Below, piece by piece: positions 15,727 to 24,416 of a stretch of DNA of 64,000 nt. Each line of letters opens with the position of its first letter. The first letter of the stretch is position 1. The notes beneath the pieces were generated by a model, which ran no database searches, was not told the DNA's origin, and saw only the letters and a list, made by a program, of their open reading frames with translations. The position numbers were made by a program, and so were the translations under genes. The stretch comes from Clostridium sp. AT4 (GTDB taxonomy: Bacteria > Bacillota > Clostridia > Lachnospirales > Lachnospiraceae), in the NCBI RefSeq assembly GCF_001517625.2, contig NZ_LN999824.1, positions 61,358-125,357 on the forward strand. Direction: 5' to 3'.

Positions 15727-16590
15727 TCACCACTTATAATACTTAATCAACGCCTGAGTTCCAAGATCTCCCATACCCTCTGATTCCAGCTTTTTCGCCA
15801 TTCCCAGCACATCCTCCAAAACTCCCAGACGGGTATCTGCAGCTAATGCCTCTTCATCTGCAATTCCCATATCTTTGATAAAATGTTTCAGGAAAAAGCC
15901 GGGGGCATAGTCATCTTTTGCTGCCTTAGAAGCCACATTATTCATCTGGGCACTGCCTGCTGCACCGGTAGAAATAGATTTCAGCATGGTATCTACATCC
16001 AGCCCCGTATTCTTTGCATAAACCATTGCCTCACAGGCTCCTGCCAGAGCACCTGCAATTGCAATCTGATTGCACATCTTCGTATGCTGTCCGTTTCCTG
16101 CCTTTCCCTCATAATTAATATTCTTTCCCATAGCCTCAAAAACAGGCACACAGGCGTCAAAATCCTCTTTCTTACCACCAGCCAGGATCGTCAATGTACC
16201 TGCTTTGGCACCGGTATCTCCTCCTGTTACAGGGGCATCTACTGCATGAAGCCCTGCTTTTTCTGCCTCTTCCCAGATACGCACAGCCAGTCTGGGGCTC
16301 GTGGTTGTCATATCAATCACATAGGTTCCCGGATCAGCATTTGCAATGATTCCATTGTCACCAAAATAAACCTCTTCCACATCCTTTGGATAGCCCACAA
16401 TGGTGATCACTACGTCACGTCCCTTTGCACACTCAGCTGCTGTATCACACCATACTGCACCCTCTGCAATCACATCCTGAGCCTTAGCCTTTGTACGGGT
16501 ATAAATGGCAACCTCATATCCTGCCTTTCTCAGATTCCGCACCATGGATTTTCCCATAATTCCCACACCGATAAAACCAATTTTTTTCAT
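15727..16590 (-). CDS. 3-hydroxyacid dehydrogenase, 2-hydroxy-3-oxopropionate reductase-like (GarR type)
   Basis: 287 residues: Rossmann loop GFIGVGIMGKSM at 5-16, substrate-binding DAPVTGGDTGAKAGTL, and the catalytic Lys in GNGQHTKMCNQI. These are the landmarks of the beta-hydroxyacid dehydrogenase family (GarR, HIBADH, phosphogluconate-like). It probably reduces tartronate semialdehyde or a similar small oxo acid. It follows the guanylate-kinase-like gene by only two bases, an odd companion that suggests the operon was assembled loosely. The next terminator is at 15619-15648. Confidence 0.85.
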   Translation of the reverse strand: MKKIGFIGVGIMGKSMVRNLRKAGYEVAIYTRTKAKAQDVIAEGAVWCDTAAECAKGRDVVITIVGYPKDVEEVYFGDNGIIANADPGTYVIDMTTTSPRLAVRIWEEAEKAGLHAVDAPVTGGDTGAKAGTLTILAGGKKEDFDACVPVFEAMGKNINYEGKAGNGQHTKMCNQIAIAGALAGACEAMVYAKNTGLDVDTMLKSISTGAAGSAQMNNVASKAAKDDYAPGFFLKHFIKDMGIADEEALAADTRLGVLEDVLGMAKKLESEGMGDLGTQALIKYYKW

Positions 16591-16592
16591 TT

Positions 16593-17183
16593 TTATTTAT
16601 CTCCTTTCGCTTCTATATCTTTTAAAATAAGCTGAATACAGGTATTGAAATCATTGTTTTCATACCCTCTGTCAATCCCGCACGCTGCCAGGCGTTCTTT
16701 TGAAAAGTCCTTCTCATCTGCCAGAAATCTCCGGCACATCTCCGCATATTTAGGCGTATTCTGCGTTTTTTCCCGATCCAGTGCCCTCTGAAGGCGCGTC
16801 CCATCATCCACATAGATATAAAGAGGAATCATAACTTCATTTCCGTAATAATTTACCATCTTTTCATAAGAATCCAGTGTTCCTATCATAAGATAATTTC
16901 CCTGTTTCAGATCGATCTGGCCATCGTCAGCGGTAAAGTAACTCCATGGTCCAAACACTGTATCATAGGTTCTGCACTCAATCACCTTGCCCTGACTCTC
17001 CAGCTTCTTTAAACGTGCTTCATCTGTAAAATAATACTCCACACCCTCCTGTTCCCCGTCCCTGATGGGCCGGGTGGTGTACATACGCACTGTGCCGTAT
17101 TCAGGAAACCGGCGCACCAGCTCCTTGTAAATCGTGTCTTTACCGGCAGCACTTTTTCCCATGACATAAAAAATATATCCCAT
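16593..17183 (-). CDS. Guanylate kinase-like P-loop protein
   Basis: 196 residues from the ATG at 17183, which has AGGAAG ten bases upstream; earlier starts would run into the decarboxylase gene. The P-loop GKSAAGKDT is at 9-17, and MYTTRPIRDGEQEGVEY matches the GMP-binding TTR-P-R-x-GE-x-G-x-DY region of guanylate kinases, with the Asp replaced by Glu. Conventional gmk genes sit elsewhere, near rpoZ, so this is likely a second, diverged kinase. It lies 29 bp after the decarboxylase gene. A nucleotide- or small-molecule-kinase role is supported; the substrate is not. Confidence 0.78.
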   Translation of the reverse strand: MGYIFYVMGKSAAGKDTIYKELVRRFPEYGTVRMYTTRPIRDGEQEGVEYYFTDEARLKKLESQGKVIECRTYDTVFGPWSYFTADDGQIDLKQGNYLMIGTLDSYEKMVNYYGNEVMIPLYIYVDDGTRLQRALDREKTQNTPKYAEMCRRFLADEKDFSKERLAACGIDRGYENNDFNTCIQLILKDIEAKGDK

Positions 17184-17212
17184 TTTTCTGTTCTTCCTGT
17201 TAAATATTCTGT

Positions 17213-18727
17213 CTAAATGGCCTGTTCTGATACAAGTATTGTCTCCAGCGTCTGATCCGACAGCCCCTGTACCGGAAGCCCCTTCCTGATATAATCCAGA
17301 ATCACCTCCAGAAGCTGCTCCGTTATACATTCCCCCGGAGCAATCAGAGGGATACCCGGCGGATAGATATAGACAAATTCCCCGGATATTTTCCCTGCGC
17401 TTTCCCTGAGAGGTATTCTCGCAGTTTTTCCATCAATGGCCTCCCGGATGGAGCACCGGGTCTTTGCCTCTATGGCATAGACGCAGTCAGAGCCGGCCCC
17501 TTCCCGGCCCTGTAATTCCATTTTCCCGGAAGGGAAGCCTTCCTTATCAATAGCAAGAAGGGCAGCTCTCAGCCGTTCAAGTCCTGCTTTACTGTCTCCA
17601 ACAGCCGTTATAGCTGTCACATAATCTGCCCCACACATTTCCATTTCCAGATGGTACTGTTTCCGCAGAAGCTCCGACAGCCCCTCCCCGTCAAAGGACG
17701 CATACCGGGTAGATATCACAACTTTAGAAGGGTCCAGATCAAAAATTCCATACCGGCCTTTTAATTCCCTTCCCACCAGACGCAGGTTCTTCATAGCAGA
17801 CAGGCTTTCTCTCATCTCCAAAAGGCTGTCTGCAAACTTCCTCATACCATCCTTCCTGCGCAGCTGCTCCATCTGAAATATACCATTTTCAATCGATGCC
17901 ATTAACACATAAGACGGACTGCTGCTCTGAACTATATGCAGGTACCGTTCCACAGCTTCCATATCCATATAGGCGCTTCCGTCCGGTCCATTGCATTTCA
18001 TATGAAGCACAGCCGTCTGGGTCAGGCTGGGAAGGGTCTTATGTACGCTCTGTATCACTACATCTGCCCCAAGCTCCAGAGCAGACTGCGGAAATATTTC
18101 ACTGTATCTGAAATGAGCCCCGTGAGCTTCATCCACAATCAGAGGAAGTCCGGCCCGATGGACTATTTTTGCAATTTCACCCACATCTGACACAATTCCA
18201 TCATAAGTAGGCGACACGATGAGAACCGCCCGTATATCAGGCTGCTCCTTCAGGGACTTTTCCACATCCTCCGGCAAAATTCCTCCCTGTATCCCCCATT
18301 CCTTTGTGGACTGTGGATAAACGTATGAAACCTGTAAATGGTGAAGGTAAATCCCATTATATACTGCCTTATGGCAATTACGCCCGATCAGAATCCGTTC
18401 TCCCCAATGCACACAGCCGCATACAGCCGCCAAAAGCCCCGATGTACTTCCATTTACCAGATACCGGGTACGGTCTGCTCCATACAGCCCGGCAGCCCAC
18501 TCCATAGATTCCTTTAAAATTCCCTCCGGATGGTGAAGATTGTCAAAGCCGTCAATTTCTGTAATATCTACCTCAAAGGGGTTTGGAAATTCCATTCCCT
18601 GATAAAAGGCCCTTCCATCCGCTTCCTCTCCCCATTTCAGTCTCTTATGGCCCGGCATGTGAAAGGGATATATCCCTATTTTTCCATAGTGCTTTAAACG
18701 GTTAATCAGAAGGTCTTCTTCTCTCAT
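17213..18727 (-). CDS. Orn/Lys/Arg decarboxylase, short YaaO/SpeA-type
   Basis: 504 residues from the ATG at 18727 with GGAGGAAGG upstream. The PLP site is plain: DEAHGAH at 199-205 and the Schiff-base Lys230 in SVHK (227-230). The N-terminus begins directly with the short HMPGHK segment, so the response-regulator-like wing domain of the inducible enterobacterial enzymes is absent, as in Bacillus YaaO and SpeA. It should make cadaverine, putrescine or agmatine in the cytoplasm. Its start overlaps the preceding kinase gene by four bases (ATGA). Confidence 0.88.
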   Translation of the reverse strand: MREEDLLINRLKHYGKIGIYPFHMPGHKRLKWGEEADGRAFYQGMEFPNPFEVDITEIDGFDNLHHPEGILKESMEWAAGLYGADRTRYLVNGSTSGLLAAVCGCVHWGERILIGRNCHKAVYNGIYLHHLQVSYVYPQSTKEWGIQGGILPEDVEKSLKEQPDIRAVLIVSPTYDGIVSDVGEIAKIVHRAGLPLIVDEAHGAHFRYSEIFPQSALELGADVVIQSVHKTLPSLTQTAVLHMKCNGPDGSAYMDMEAVERYLHIVQSSSPSYVLMASIENGIFQMEQLRRKDGMRKFADSLLEMRESLSAMKNLRLVGRELKGRYGIFDLDPSKVVISTRYASFDGEGLSELLRKQYHLEMEMCGADYVTAITAVGDSKAGLERLRAALLAIDKEGFPSGKMELQGREGAGSDCVYAIEAKTRCSIREAIDGKTARIPLRESAGKISGEFVYIYPPGIPLIAPGECITEQLLEVILDYIRKGLPVQGLSDQTLETILVSEQAI

Positions 18728-19281
18728 ATAGTCCTTCCTCCCGTACTGAGCCGATCCTTTCTCCGTTCCACCACCTGAATCATCACACTGCGGAGCTGAC
18801 GCCGGTTTTTTACCACCAGAGTCTTTTCCTGATAGCGTTCCGCGATACTGCGGTACTGGCGCTTCTTCTTTCTGCTGCGCCCCTTGTGAAGAATCCACCA
18901 TACGAATTCCCAGTCCATTTTTTCAACGCAGCCGTCTCCCATATCTTCTCTGGTTTTTCCTTTATAAACATGGGAGCGTATCAGCGCCTGCCACAGACAG
19001 ATCCATCTGGGATAATTCATAAAAATAATCAGATCCGCTTCCCTTAACCGGCGCTCCTGACTGAACCCCGTATAATTTCCGTCAATGATCCAGCCTCTAT
19101 TTTCGTTTTTATCCAGAAAATCTTCTGCCATCCTCCTGGCTGTCTCCCGGTCCCGTTCCTTCCATCCCGGTTCAAACTGAATCCGGTCCAGATGCAGAAC
19201 CGGACACCGGAATAATTTTCCCAGCTTTTTAGCTAATGTGGATTTTCCCGCGCCGCTATAGCCGATTACCGCAATCTTCAC
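18724..19281 (-). CDS. P-loop kinase of the FlaR/DNA topology modulation protein type
   Basis: 185 residues if translation begins at the GTG at 19281, which has AGGTG eight bases upstream; an ATG at 19326 is an alternative. P-loop GYSGAGKST at 7-15, then CPVLHLDRIQFEPGW and WIIDGNYTG, match adenylate-kinase-like proteins annotated FlaR or topology modulation. The C-terminus is very basic (GRSRKKKRQYR). The biochemical substrate of this group is not established. It shares a 4-bp overlap with the decarboxylase and starts downstream of the GntR terminator, so it needs its own promoter. Confidence 0.72.
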   Translation of the reverse strand: MKIAVIGYSGAGKSTLAKKLGKLFRCPVLHLDRIQFEPGWKERDRETARRMAEDFLDKNENRGWIIDGNYTGFSQERRLREADLIIFMNYPRWICLWQALIRSHVYKGKTREDMGDGCVEKMDWEFVWWILHKGRSRKKKRQYRSIAERYQEKTLVVKNRRQLRSVMIQVVERRKDRLSTGGRTI

Positions 19282-19360
19282 ACCTTTCACCTGCTTTCTT
19301 CTGATTAGTTCTTTTGGTATTATCATACCACTTTTACGGGGGGTTTGTCTTGTGGAAATT

Positions 19361-19397
19361 AAAAATACCCCAAGCATCTGCTGCTTGAGGTATTTTT
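19361..19397 (-). terminator. Terminator of the GntR gene
   Basis: A nearly perfect 15-bp stem (AAAATACCCCAAGCA against TGCTTGAGGTATTTT, one mismatch) overlaps the regulator stop codon and ends in a T-run in the minus direction. It separates the pectin-locus regulator from the kinase and decarboxylase operon. Confidence 0.85.
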
Positions 19398-20089
19398 CAA
19401 CGGAAAAAGCGAAGCATCCCAAAATCCTCTGTTATATTCTTCTCCTTCATAACTCTCAGATAATCCAGCCTTGCTGTTTCAATATGTTCAGCCAGCGCCT
19501 GCTGCGCCAGTCTGCTGTCTCCTGACTTAAGACCCTCTAAAATCATTTGATGATCCCTGTATGCTTTATCCTGATATTTACGCTCCAGATATGAAATCAT
19601 CCTTACCCGACGGCACTGAAGGAGCAGGCTTTCATGAAAACGTATCAGCTTTTTATTCCGCGAAAGATTTACAAGATAATCATGGAATTGCTGGTCTGCT
19701 TCAAAATTTTCTTTAATCCTTCCGGCAATATTGGCATCCTCCATATTCCGGTTAATCCGCTCCAGCTCTATCAGCCTTGTTTCACTGATCCCTTTTTCAG
19801 CAGCAATGCGTATAGCCGTAACCTCAATTCCCTCTCTGGCGTCAAAAAGATCTATGATTTCTTCTTCCGTAATCGGACTGACCTGATAACTCTTCCCTGC
19901 TCCTGCATCCACAATCAGATTATCGCCTTCAAGCCGCTGCAATGCCTGACGGATCGGCGTCCTGCTCATTCCCAGTTTTTTACTTAAAGTAAAATCTGAT
20001 ACAATCTGCCCCGGTATCAGCTCAAAATTACAGATCATATTTTTAATATCCTCATATGCCTGATCCACTAACGATATTGTTTTTTCCAT
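19397..20089 (-). CDS. GntR/FCD-family transcriptional regulator of the pectin locus
   Basis: 230 residues from the ATG at 20089 (AAGGGGGTG upstream). The winged helix spans about 8-75 (LGMSRTPIRQALQRLEGDNL) and the FCD domain keeps the Asp-x3-His pair in ADQQFHDYLVN and a later His in YRDHQMILEGL. It is the last regulator on the strand of the GH28/GH105 ABC locus, separated from it by a terminator. It is the likely ligand-responsive control for that locus, and the GTATAC inverted repeat near 27060-27102 is a candidate operator (inference). Confidence 0.88.
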   Translation of the reverse strand: MEKTISLVDQAYEDIKNMICNFELIPGQIVSDFTLSKKLGMSRTPIRQALQRLEGDNLIVDAGAGKSYQVSPITEEEIIDLFDAREGIEVTAIRIAAEKGISETRLIELERINRNMEDANIAGRIKENFEADQQFHDYLVNLSRNKKLIRFHESLLLQCRRVRMISYLERKYQDKAYRDHQMILEGLKSGDSRLAQQALAEHIETARLDYLRVMKEKNITEDFGMLRFFR

Positions 20090-20171
20090 AATTATCAGCA
20101 CCCCCTTTTACATCCTGCGTTTTTTGTACATATTTGGATATTATATCACAGAATTTGCGAATCGGATAGGA

Positions 20172-20217
20172 AAAAGGCTGCAGAGCTCTTTTTTAATTGT
20201 TTTCCCTGCAGCCTTTT
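20172..20217 (-). terminator. Terminator of the pectin-oligosaccharide operon
   Basis: AAAAGGCTGCAG (20172-20183) and CTGCAGCCTTTT (20206-20217) form a perfect 12-bp stem immediately after the TIM-barrel gene, with a T-run at its end on the minus strand. Confidence 0.85.
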
Positions 20218-20219
20218 CT

Positions 20220-21041
20220 TTATATCCGATCCATAATACATCTCATATTCTCATAGGATGCTTTCGCTGAACTGACCATATCCGGAAAATAGAAGGATTC
20301 TACACTGACAGCTCCTGTATATCCCGTTTCTTTCAGTGCTCTTAAGGTTTCTTCAAAATCATAATGCCCATGCCCTACATACCAGCGGTCACTGTCTGCG
20401 ACATGCACATGGCAGATTTTTCCCTGAGCTAACCGAATTGAATTTGCAATATCTCTTTCTTCGATATTCATATGATACGTATCCAGATGCAGCTGCAGCC
20501 ATGGAGACCCAACCAGTTCCAGAAGCTCAAGCCCTTCCTCTACGGTATTAATCACATCGCTTTCATACCTGTTGATAACCTCAAGCCCAAGGTATACCTG
20601 ATATTTTCCCGCTTCTTCTGCACATTCCTGCAAGGCTGAAATTAAATTGGAAAAATAGCTTTCTCTGCTTTCGCAGTCTGATACCTTTCCCTTAATCAGC
20701 CCGATAATCACCACAGCATGAGGATAATCAGATGCCGTAAGGATATGTCCCTTAATACGTTCAATTGCAGCCTGTCTTACAGCCGCATCGTCGCTGGATA
20801 AAAACACCCTGTCTTTTCCATAGGCAGATCCTGTTCCAATCGAAGTCAAACTCAGGCCAAACTGATCCAATTCCTCCTTTAACTGCTTCCTGTCAAGCTG
20901 AGAGGAATCATGGATATGAAGCTCTACGCCATCATACCCTATTTTACGGATCTGTTCAAAGCACCAGTTATCTTCACCCCGAAAAACCACCGGGGCCTGA
21001 TCTCTCAGCTTCATGCTGGTACTTGTTATCGCTAACTCCAT
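20220..21041 (-). CDS. Sugar phosphate isomerase/epimerase (xylose isomerase-like TIM barrel)
   Basis: 273 residues with the pattern of tagatose- and xylulose-epimerase-like barrels: GYDGVELHIHDS near the N-terminus, LGLEVINRYES with the first metal Glu, LQLHLDTYHMNIEE, CHVHVADSDR and the final SVESFYFPD with the second Glu. A metal-dependent ketose epimerase or isomerase is likely. It begins three bases after the GH28 stop, with AAGGAG before its ATG, so it is the last gene of the pectin operon and may process a monosaccharide released by GH28 or GH105. Confidence 0.82.
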   Translation of the reverse strand: MELAITSTSMKLRDQAPVVFRGEDNWCFEQIRKIGYDGVELHIHDSSQLDRKQLKEELDQFGLSLTSIGTGSAYGKDRVFLSSDDAAVRQAAIERIKGHILTASDYPHAVVIIGLIKGKVSDCESRESYFSNLISALQECAEEAGKYQVYLGLEVINRYESDVINTVEEGLELLELVGSPWLQLHLDTYHMNIEERDIANSIRLAQGKICHVHVADSDRWYVGHGHYDFEETLRALKETGYTGAVSVESFYFPDMVSSAKASYENMRCIMDRI

Positions 21042-21044
21042 CGT

Positions 21045-22610
21045 TTACTCCTTTTCCACACAATCTACATTTTCAATTTCAAAGGGTTCTCCTGCTGTGC
21101 CGTGAACCTTTACATTCTTTAAGGTGAGTTCCTTTACATTATTGATAAACACGCCTCGGTTTGTACAGGGTTCAACCTCAGCCATCATTGCGGGATACTC
21201 CGGCGTTGGATTTTCCGCAAAATCAATCTCTATGTTTTCCATTGTCACTTTTTCTATTTTGGCTTCCGGAAGTCCATATATAAAGGTTCCTGCCACATGA
21301 CAATTATGAGCTTCAATGTTGCGGAAGGCCAGTTCTTTTATTCTGGGCGTCCGTTCATCAACCGGAAGCGGTTCCTTTGTGCTTACATAGGTAGAATGTC
21401 CGTCAGGATCACAGCACCAGTAGTAGGAATTTACTACAAAGGGTGTTAAAACTCCATCCATCTTAATATCTTCAAACAGAATATCCTCAACTACAGAATC
21501 TTCTCCACGGCCTCTTCTGGTCTTTACGCGCAGTCCGCGGTCCGTATCTTCGAAAATACACTTCTTACAGGACAAATGTCTCACCCCGGCAGCAATTTCG
21601 CTGCCCAGAGTTACCGCTCCGTGTCCATGTCTCATATAGCACTGTCGAATATCAACATTTCTTGATGAAACCTTATATTTATGTCCCATATAGAACTTAC
21701 CGGACTTCATGGCAATACAGTCGTCACCTAAGGAGAAATATACGCCTACTACTTCCAGACCGTCTACTGATTCAGGGTCCATTCCATCCGTATTCGGGGA
21801 CTGCTTGGGATTGAGTACCTTCAAATCAATCCACCGCGTGTGATTGGAAAAATATGGGTGAAGGTTCCAGGCCGGACTGTTCTGAACAGTCAGCCCCTGA
21901 ACAGTAACATTTTCACAATGATTCAAAAAGATCATTCTTGGGCGGAAGGCTCCTCCGATTTTCTCACGGCCTTCCCCCTTCCACCAGTTTTCATAGCTGG
22001 CATTTCCATCCAGAGTTCCTTCACCGGTAATTACCACATCTGAAACATGAATACCCGTAAGAATAGATCCGAACATATCCAGAGGATTTCCCTCCCATGT
22101 TCCCAGATTATATTCATCCGTCTCATCATAGCTCTCAATCAGTCCCGGTAAAATGGGAAATTTCTCCCGTTCCGTATAAGCAGAAATCACTGCTCCTTCC
22201 CCAATATCCAGTGTCATATGGCTCTTCAAAAAGATACTGGATACTTTATAAACTCCTTTGGGAATATACACTCTTCCGTGCTCCGGACAGGATGACACCG
22301 CCGCCTGAATAGCAACTGTATCATCATGCTTTCCATCGCCTCTCGCTCCGAAACGGCGTACATTCAGGGTTACAAATTCATAATCTGTCTTAAAACGAAC
22401 CGTCTCTTCTGCTTCCCCATCTGCCACAGCAGTAAGCTCATATTCCGTATCAGGCGTCAGACCGGAAATGGTCTGAACTACCCGATCAGAAGTAAGAATT
22501 TCTTTTCCATTTAACAACAGACGATACTTCTTTTCTGTAAAATAAATTCCAAAATCCAAAAATTCAATCGTGACCTTTCTGGATGTCTGAAATATAATCT
22601 GAAATTTCAT
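21045..22610 (-). CDS. Glycoside hydrolase family 28 polygalacturonase, intracellular
   Basis: 521 residues from the ATG at 22610 (AAAGGA upstream). An N-terminal fibronectin-III-like strand region (about 1-77) precedes the parallel beta-helix. All four GH28 catalytic motifs are visible: NTD at 273-275, Asp296-Asp297 in LGDDCIAMKSG, GHG at 329-331 and RVK at 361-363, where RIK is usual. No signal peptide is present, so the enzyme works on imported oligogalacturonides or rhamnogalacturonan pieces, probably as an exo-acting enzyme. It follows the permease genes in the same operon. Confidence 0.92.
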   Translation of the reverse strand: MKFQIIFQTSRKVTIEFLDFGIYFTEKKYRLLLNGKEILTSDRVVQTISGLTPDTEYELTAVADGEAEETVRFKTDYEFVTLNVRRFGARGDGKHDDTVAIQAAVSSCPEHGRVYIPKGVYKVSSIFLKSHMTLDIGEGAVISAYTEREKFPILPGLIESYDETDEYNLGTWEGNPLDMFGSILTGIHVSDVVITGEGTLDGNASYENWWKGEGREKIGGAFRPRMIFLNHCENVTVQGLTVQNSPAWNLHPYFSNHTRWIDLKVLNPKQSPNTDGMDPESVDGLEVVGVYFSLGDDCIAMKSGKFYMGHKYKVSSRNVDIRQCYMRHGHGAVTLGSEIAAGVRHLSCKKCIFEDTDRGLRVKTRRGRGEDSVVEDILFEDIKMDGVLTPFVVNSYYWCCDPDGHSTYVSTKEPLPVDERTPRIKELAFRNIEAHNCHVAGTFIYGLPEAKIEKVTMENIEIDFAENPTPEYPAMMAEVEPCTNRGVFINNVKELTLKNVKVHGTAGEPFEIENVDCVEKE

Positions 22611-22638
22611 GTTGCGTCCTTTCTTACAATTCACGTCT

Positions 22639-23487
22639 TTAACCCTTTACTCCTCCGGCTGCAATACCTTCCACAAACTGATCCTGTGCCAGGAAGAATA
22701 TAACCAGGGATGGAATCAGTGTAATAACAGATAATGCCAGCGTCTTATTCCAGTCAAATCCGCTTTCCGTATCCATGATCATACGCAGGCCCAGAGAAGC
22801 TGTAAATTTCTTTGTAGAATTTAAGTAAATTAACGGACCCATGAAGTCATTGGAGGACCACATAAACTGGAACAGCGCGCAGGATACCAGTGAAGGCTGA
22901 ACCATGGGAAGCACTACGTAGATTAAACGCTTAAAGGAATTGCAGCCGTCAATCTCCGCAGCCTCCTCCAGCTCTCTTGAAATTCCTCTCATGAACTGAA
23001 CCAGCATAAATACAAAGTAGGTATCACAGGCAAAAAAGCTCGGCACAACTAAAGGCAGGTAGGAATCCACCCAGCCCCATTTTGTAAACAATAAGAACTG
23101 AGGCACATTTAACACTACCTGAGGCAGAAACAGCGTGGAAAGCATCAGTGCAAACCAAAAGCCCCGGGCCTTAAACTGAAACCGTGAAAAACCATATGCT
23201 GCAATGGCTGAGGAAACAACGGTTCCTACTACCTTTGGTATAACAAATTTATAGGTATTGACCATATATCTGCCAAACTGATAGGTACTGGCGAACCAGC
23301 CGTTTTTATAGCCGTCCAGCGTAAACTCCTTCGGAATAAAACCGATGGAGCCAAAGATCTCCGCATTGGTTGCTTTAAAGGAAGCTCCTACCATCCATAT
23401 CATGGGGTAGATCATTACAAGCCCCACTGCAATCAGAATTATGTAGCGTGCTATGGTCTGAATTTTGTATTTTTGTTGTCTGGTCAT
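22639..23487 (-). CDS. Carbohydrate ABC transporter permease, MalG type
   Basis: 282 residues with six predicted spans. The EAA loop ELEEAAEIDGCNSFKRLIYV (around 182-201) and the C-terminal QDQFVEGIAAGGVKG are characteristic of MalG/LacG-type carbohydrate permeases (CUT1). It pairs with the MalF-like gene eight bases upstream. No ATPase is encoded in the locus, as is common in Firmicutes, where a shared MsmK-type ATPase serves several CUT1 importers. Confidence 0.92.
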   Translation of the reverse strand: MTRQQKYKIQTIARYIILIAVGLVMIYPMIWMVGASFKATNAEIFGSIGFIPKEFTLDGYKNGWFASTYQFGRYMVNTYKFVIPKVVGTVVSSAIAAYGFSRFQFKARGFWFALMLSTLFLPQVVLNVPQFLLFTKWGWVDSYLPLVVPSFFACDTYFVFMLVQFMRGISRELEEAAEIDGCNSFKRLIYVVLPMVQPSLVSCALFQFMWSSNDFMGPLIYLNSTKKFTASLGLRMIMDTESGFDWNKTLALSVITLIPSLVIFFLAQDQFVEGIAAGGVKG

Positions 23488-23495
23488 TTTAATTC

Positions 23496-24401
23496 CTACC
23501 TTTCTTCATCACCATAATACACCCAATGCTTCTGACTGATAAACGAAACTGCCGTCAGCACTGCAACAATAAAGAACAGCAGCCATGCCATAGCACTGGC
23601 AAGTCCCATATCATATGTCTTAAATGCATTCTGATAGATCAGGATGGAAATCAGGGTTGTAGAACCTAAGGGGCCGCCCTTGGTAATCATAAACGGTCCA
23701 TTAAACTCCTGGAATGCCTGACACAGCTGAGTAACCAGATTGTAGAAAATAACCGGTGTAATCAGCGGAATGGTAATCTTTAAAAACTGTGTAAATTTTC
23801 CTGCTCCGTCAATGGATGCCGCTTCATACAGATCCTGCGGAACGCCCTTTAATGCAGCCAGGAAAATAACCATAGCTGATCCAAACTGCCATACGCGAAG
23901 GAGACAGATTACAAACAGAGCATAATCCGGGCTTCCAAGCCAGTTAATCGGCTTTACTCCAAATAATCCGATAATGGTGTTAACCAGACCTTCATTCTGG
24001 AAAAGGAACTGCCATAAAACAGCAATCGCAACTGAACCTCCCAGAATAGACGGGATATAATACGCTGTACGGAAAAGGTTAATTCCCTTGATCTTAAAGT
24101 TAAGAAGATATGCGATAAACAGCGCAAACAGCAGTTTTAAGGGTACTGTCATAAAGGCATACTTAAAGGTTACAATATAGGACTTTAAGTATTTTGCCGT
24201 ATCGACAATCTTCTCATAATTTGCAAATCCTATATTTTCTACAGATTCCTTGAACAGATTATAGTTCGTAAAGCTATAGAAAAGAGAGGACATAAACGGA
24301 TAAAATTTAAAAACGAGAAAACCAATGATCCAGATAGCAATATATGCATATCCTATGTTCTGTCTGGATGCACGGGTCATTTTTTTTGTCTTTTTCTGCA
24401 T
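23496..24401 (-). CDS. Carbohydrate ABC transporter permease, MalF type
   Basis: 301 residues with six spans and the EAA loop DLYEAASIDGAGKFTQFLKI (about 191-210), the marker of CUT1 sugar permeases. The N-terminus is basic (MQKKTKKMTRASRQN) as in LplB/YtcP-like proteins. It forms the channel with the MalG-type partner and receives substrate from the lipoprotein encoded upstream. Confidence 0.92.
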   Translation of the reverse strand: MQKKTKKMTRASRQNIGYAYIAIWIIGFLVFKFYPFMSSLFYSFTNYNLFKESVENIGFANYEKIVDTAKYLKSYIVTFKYAFMTVPLKLLFALFIAYLLNFKIKGINLFRTAYYIPSILGGSVAIAVLWQFLFQNEGLVNTIIGLFGVKPINWLGSPDYALFVICLLRVWQFGSAMVIFLAALKGVPQDLYEAASIDGAGKFTQFLKITIPLITPVIFYNLVTQLCQAFQEFNGPFMITKGGPLGSTTLISILIYQNAFKTYDMGLASAMAWLLFFIVAVLTAVSFISQKHWVYYGDEER

Positions 24402-24416
24402 AAGGCATTCTCCATT

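Noticed and set aside
15883..16635. A 250-codon plus-strand frame opposite the GarR-like dehydrogenase
   Set aside because: The minus strand has clear dehydrogenase motifs; the antisense product is rich in Cys, His and Ile as expected of a shadow frame.
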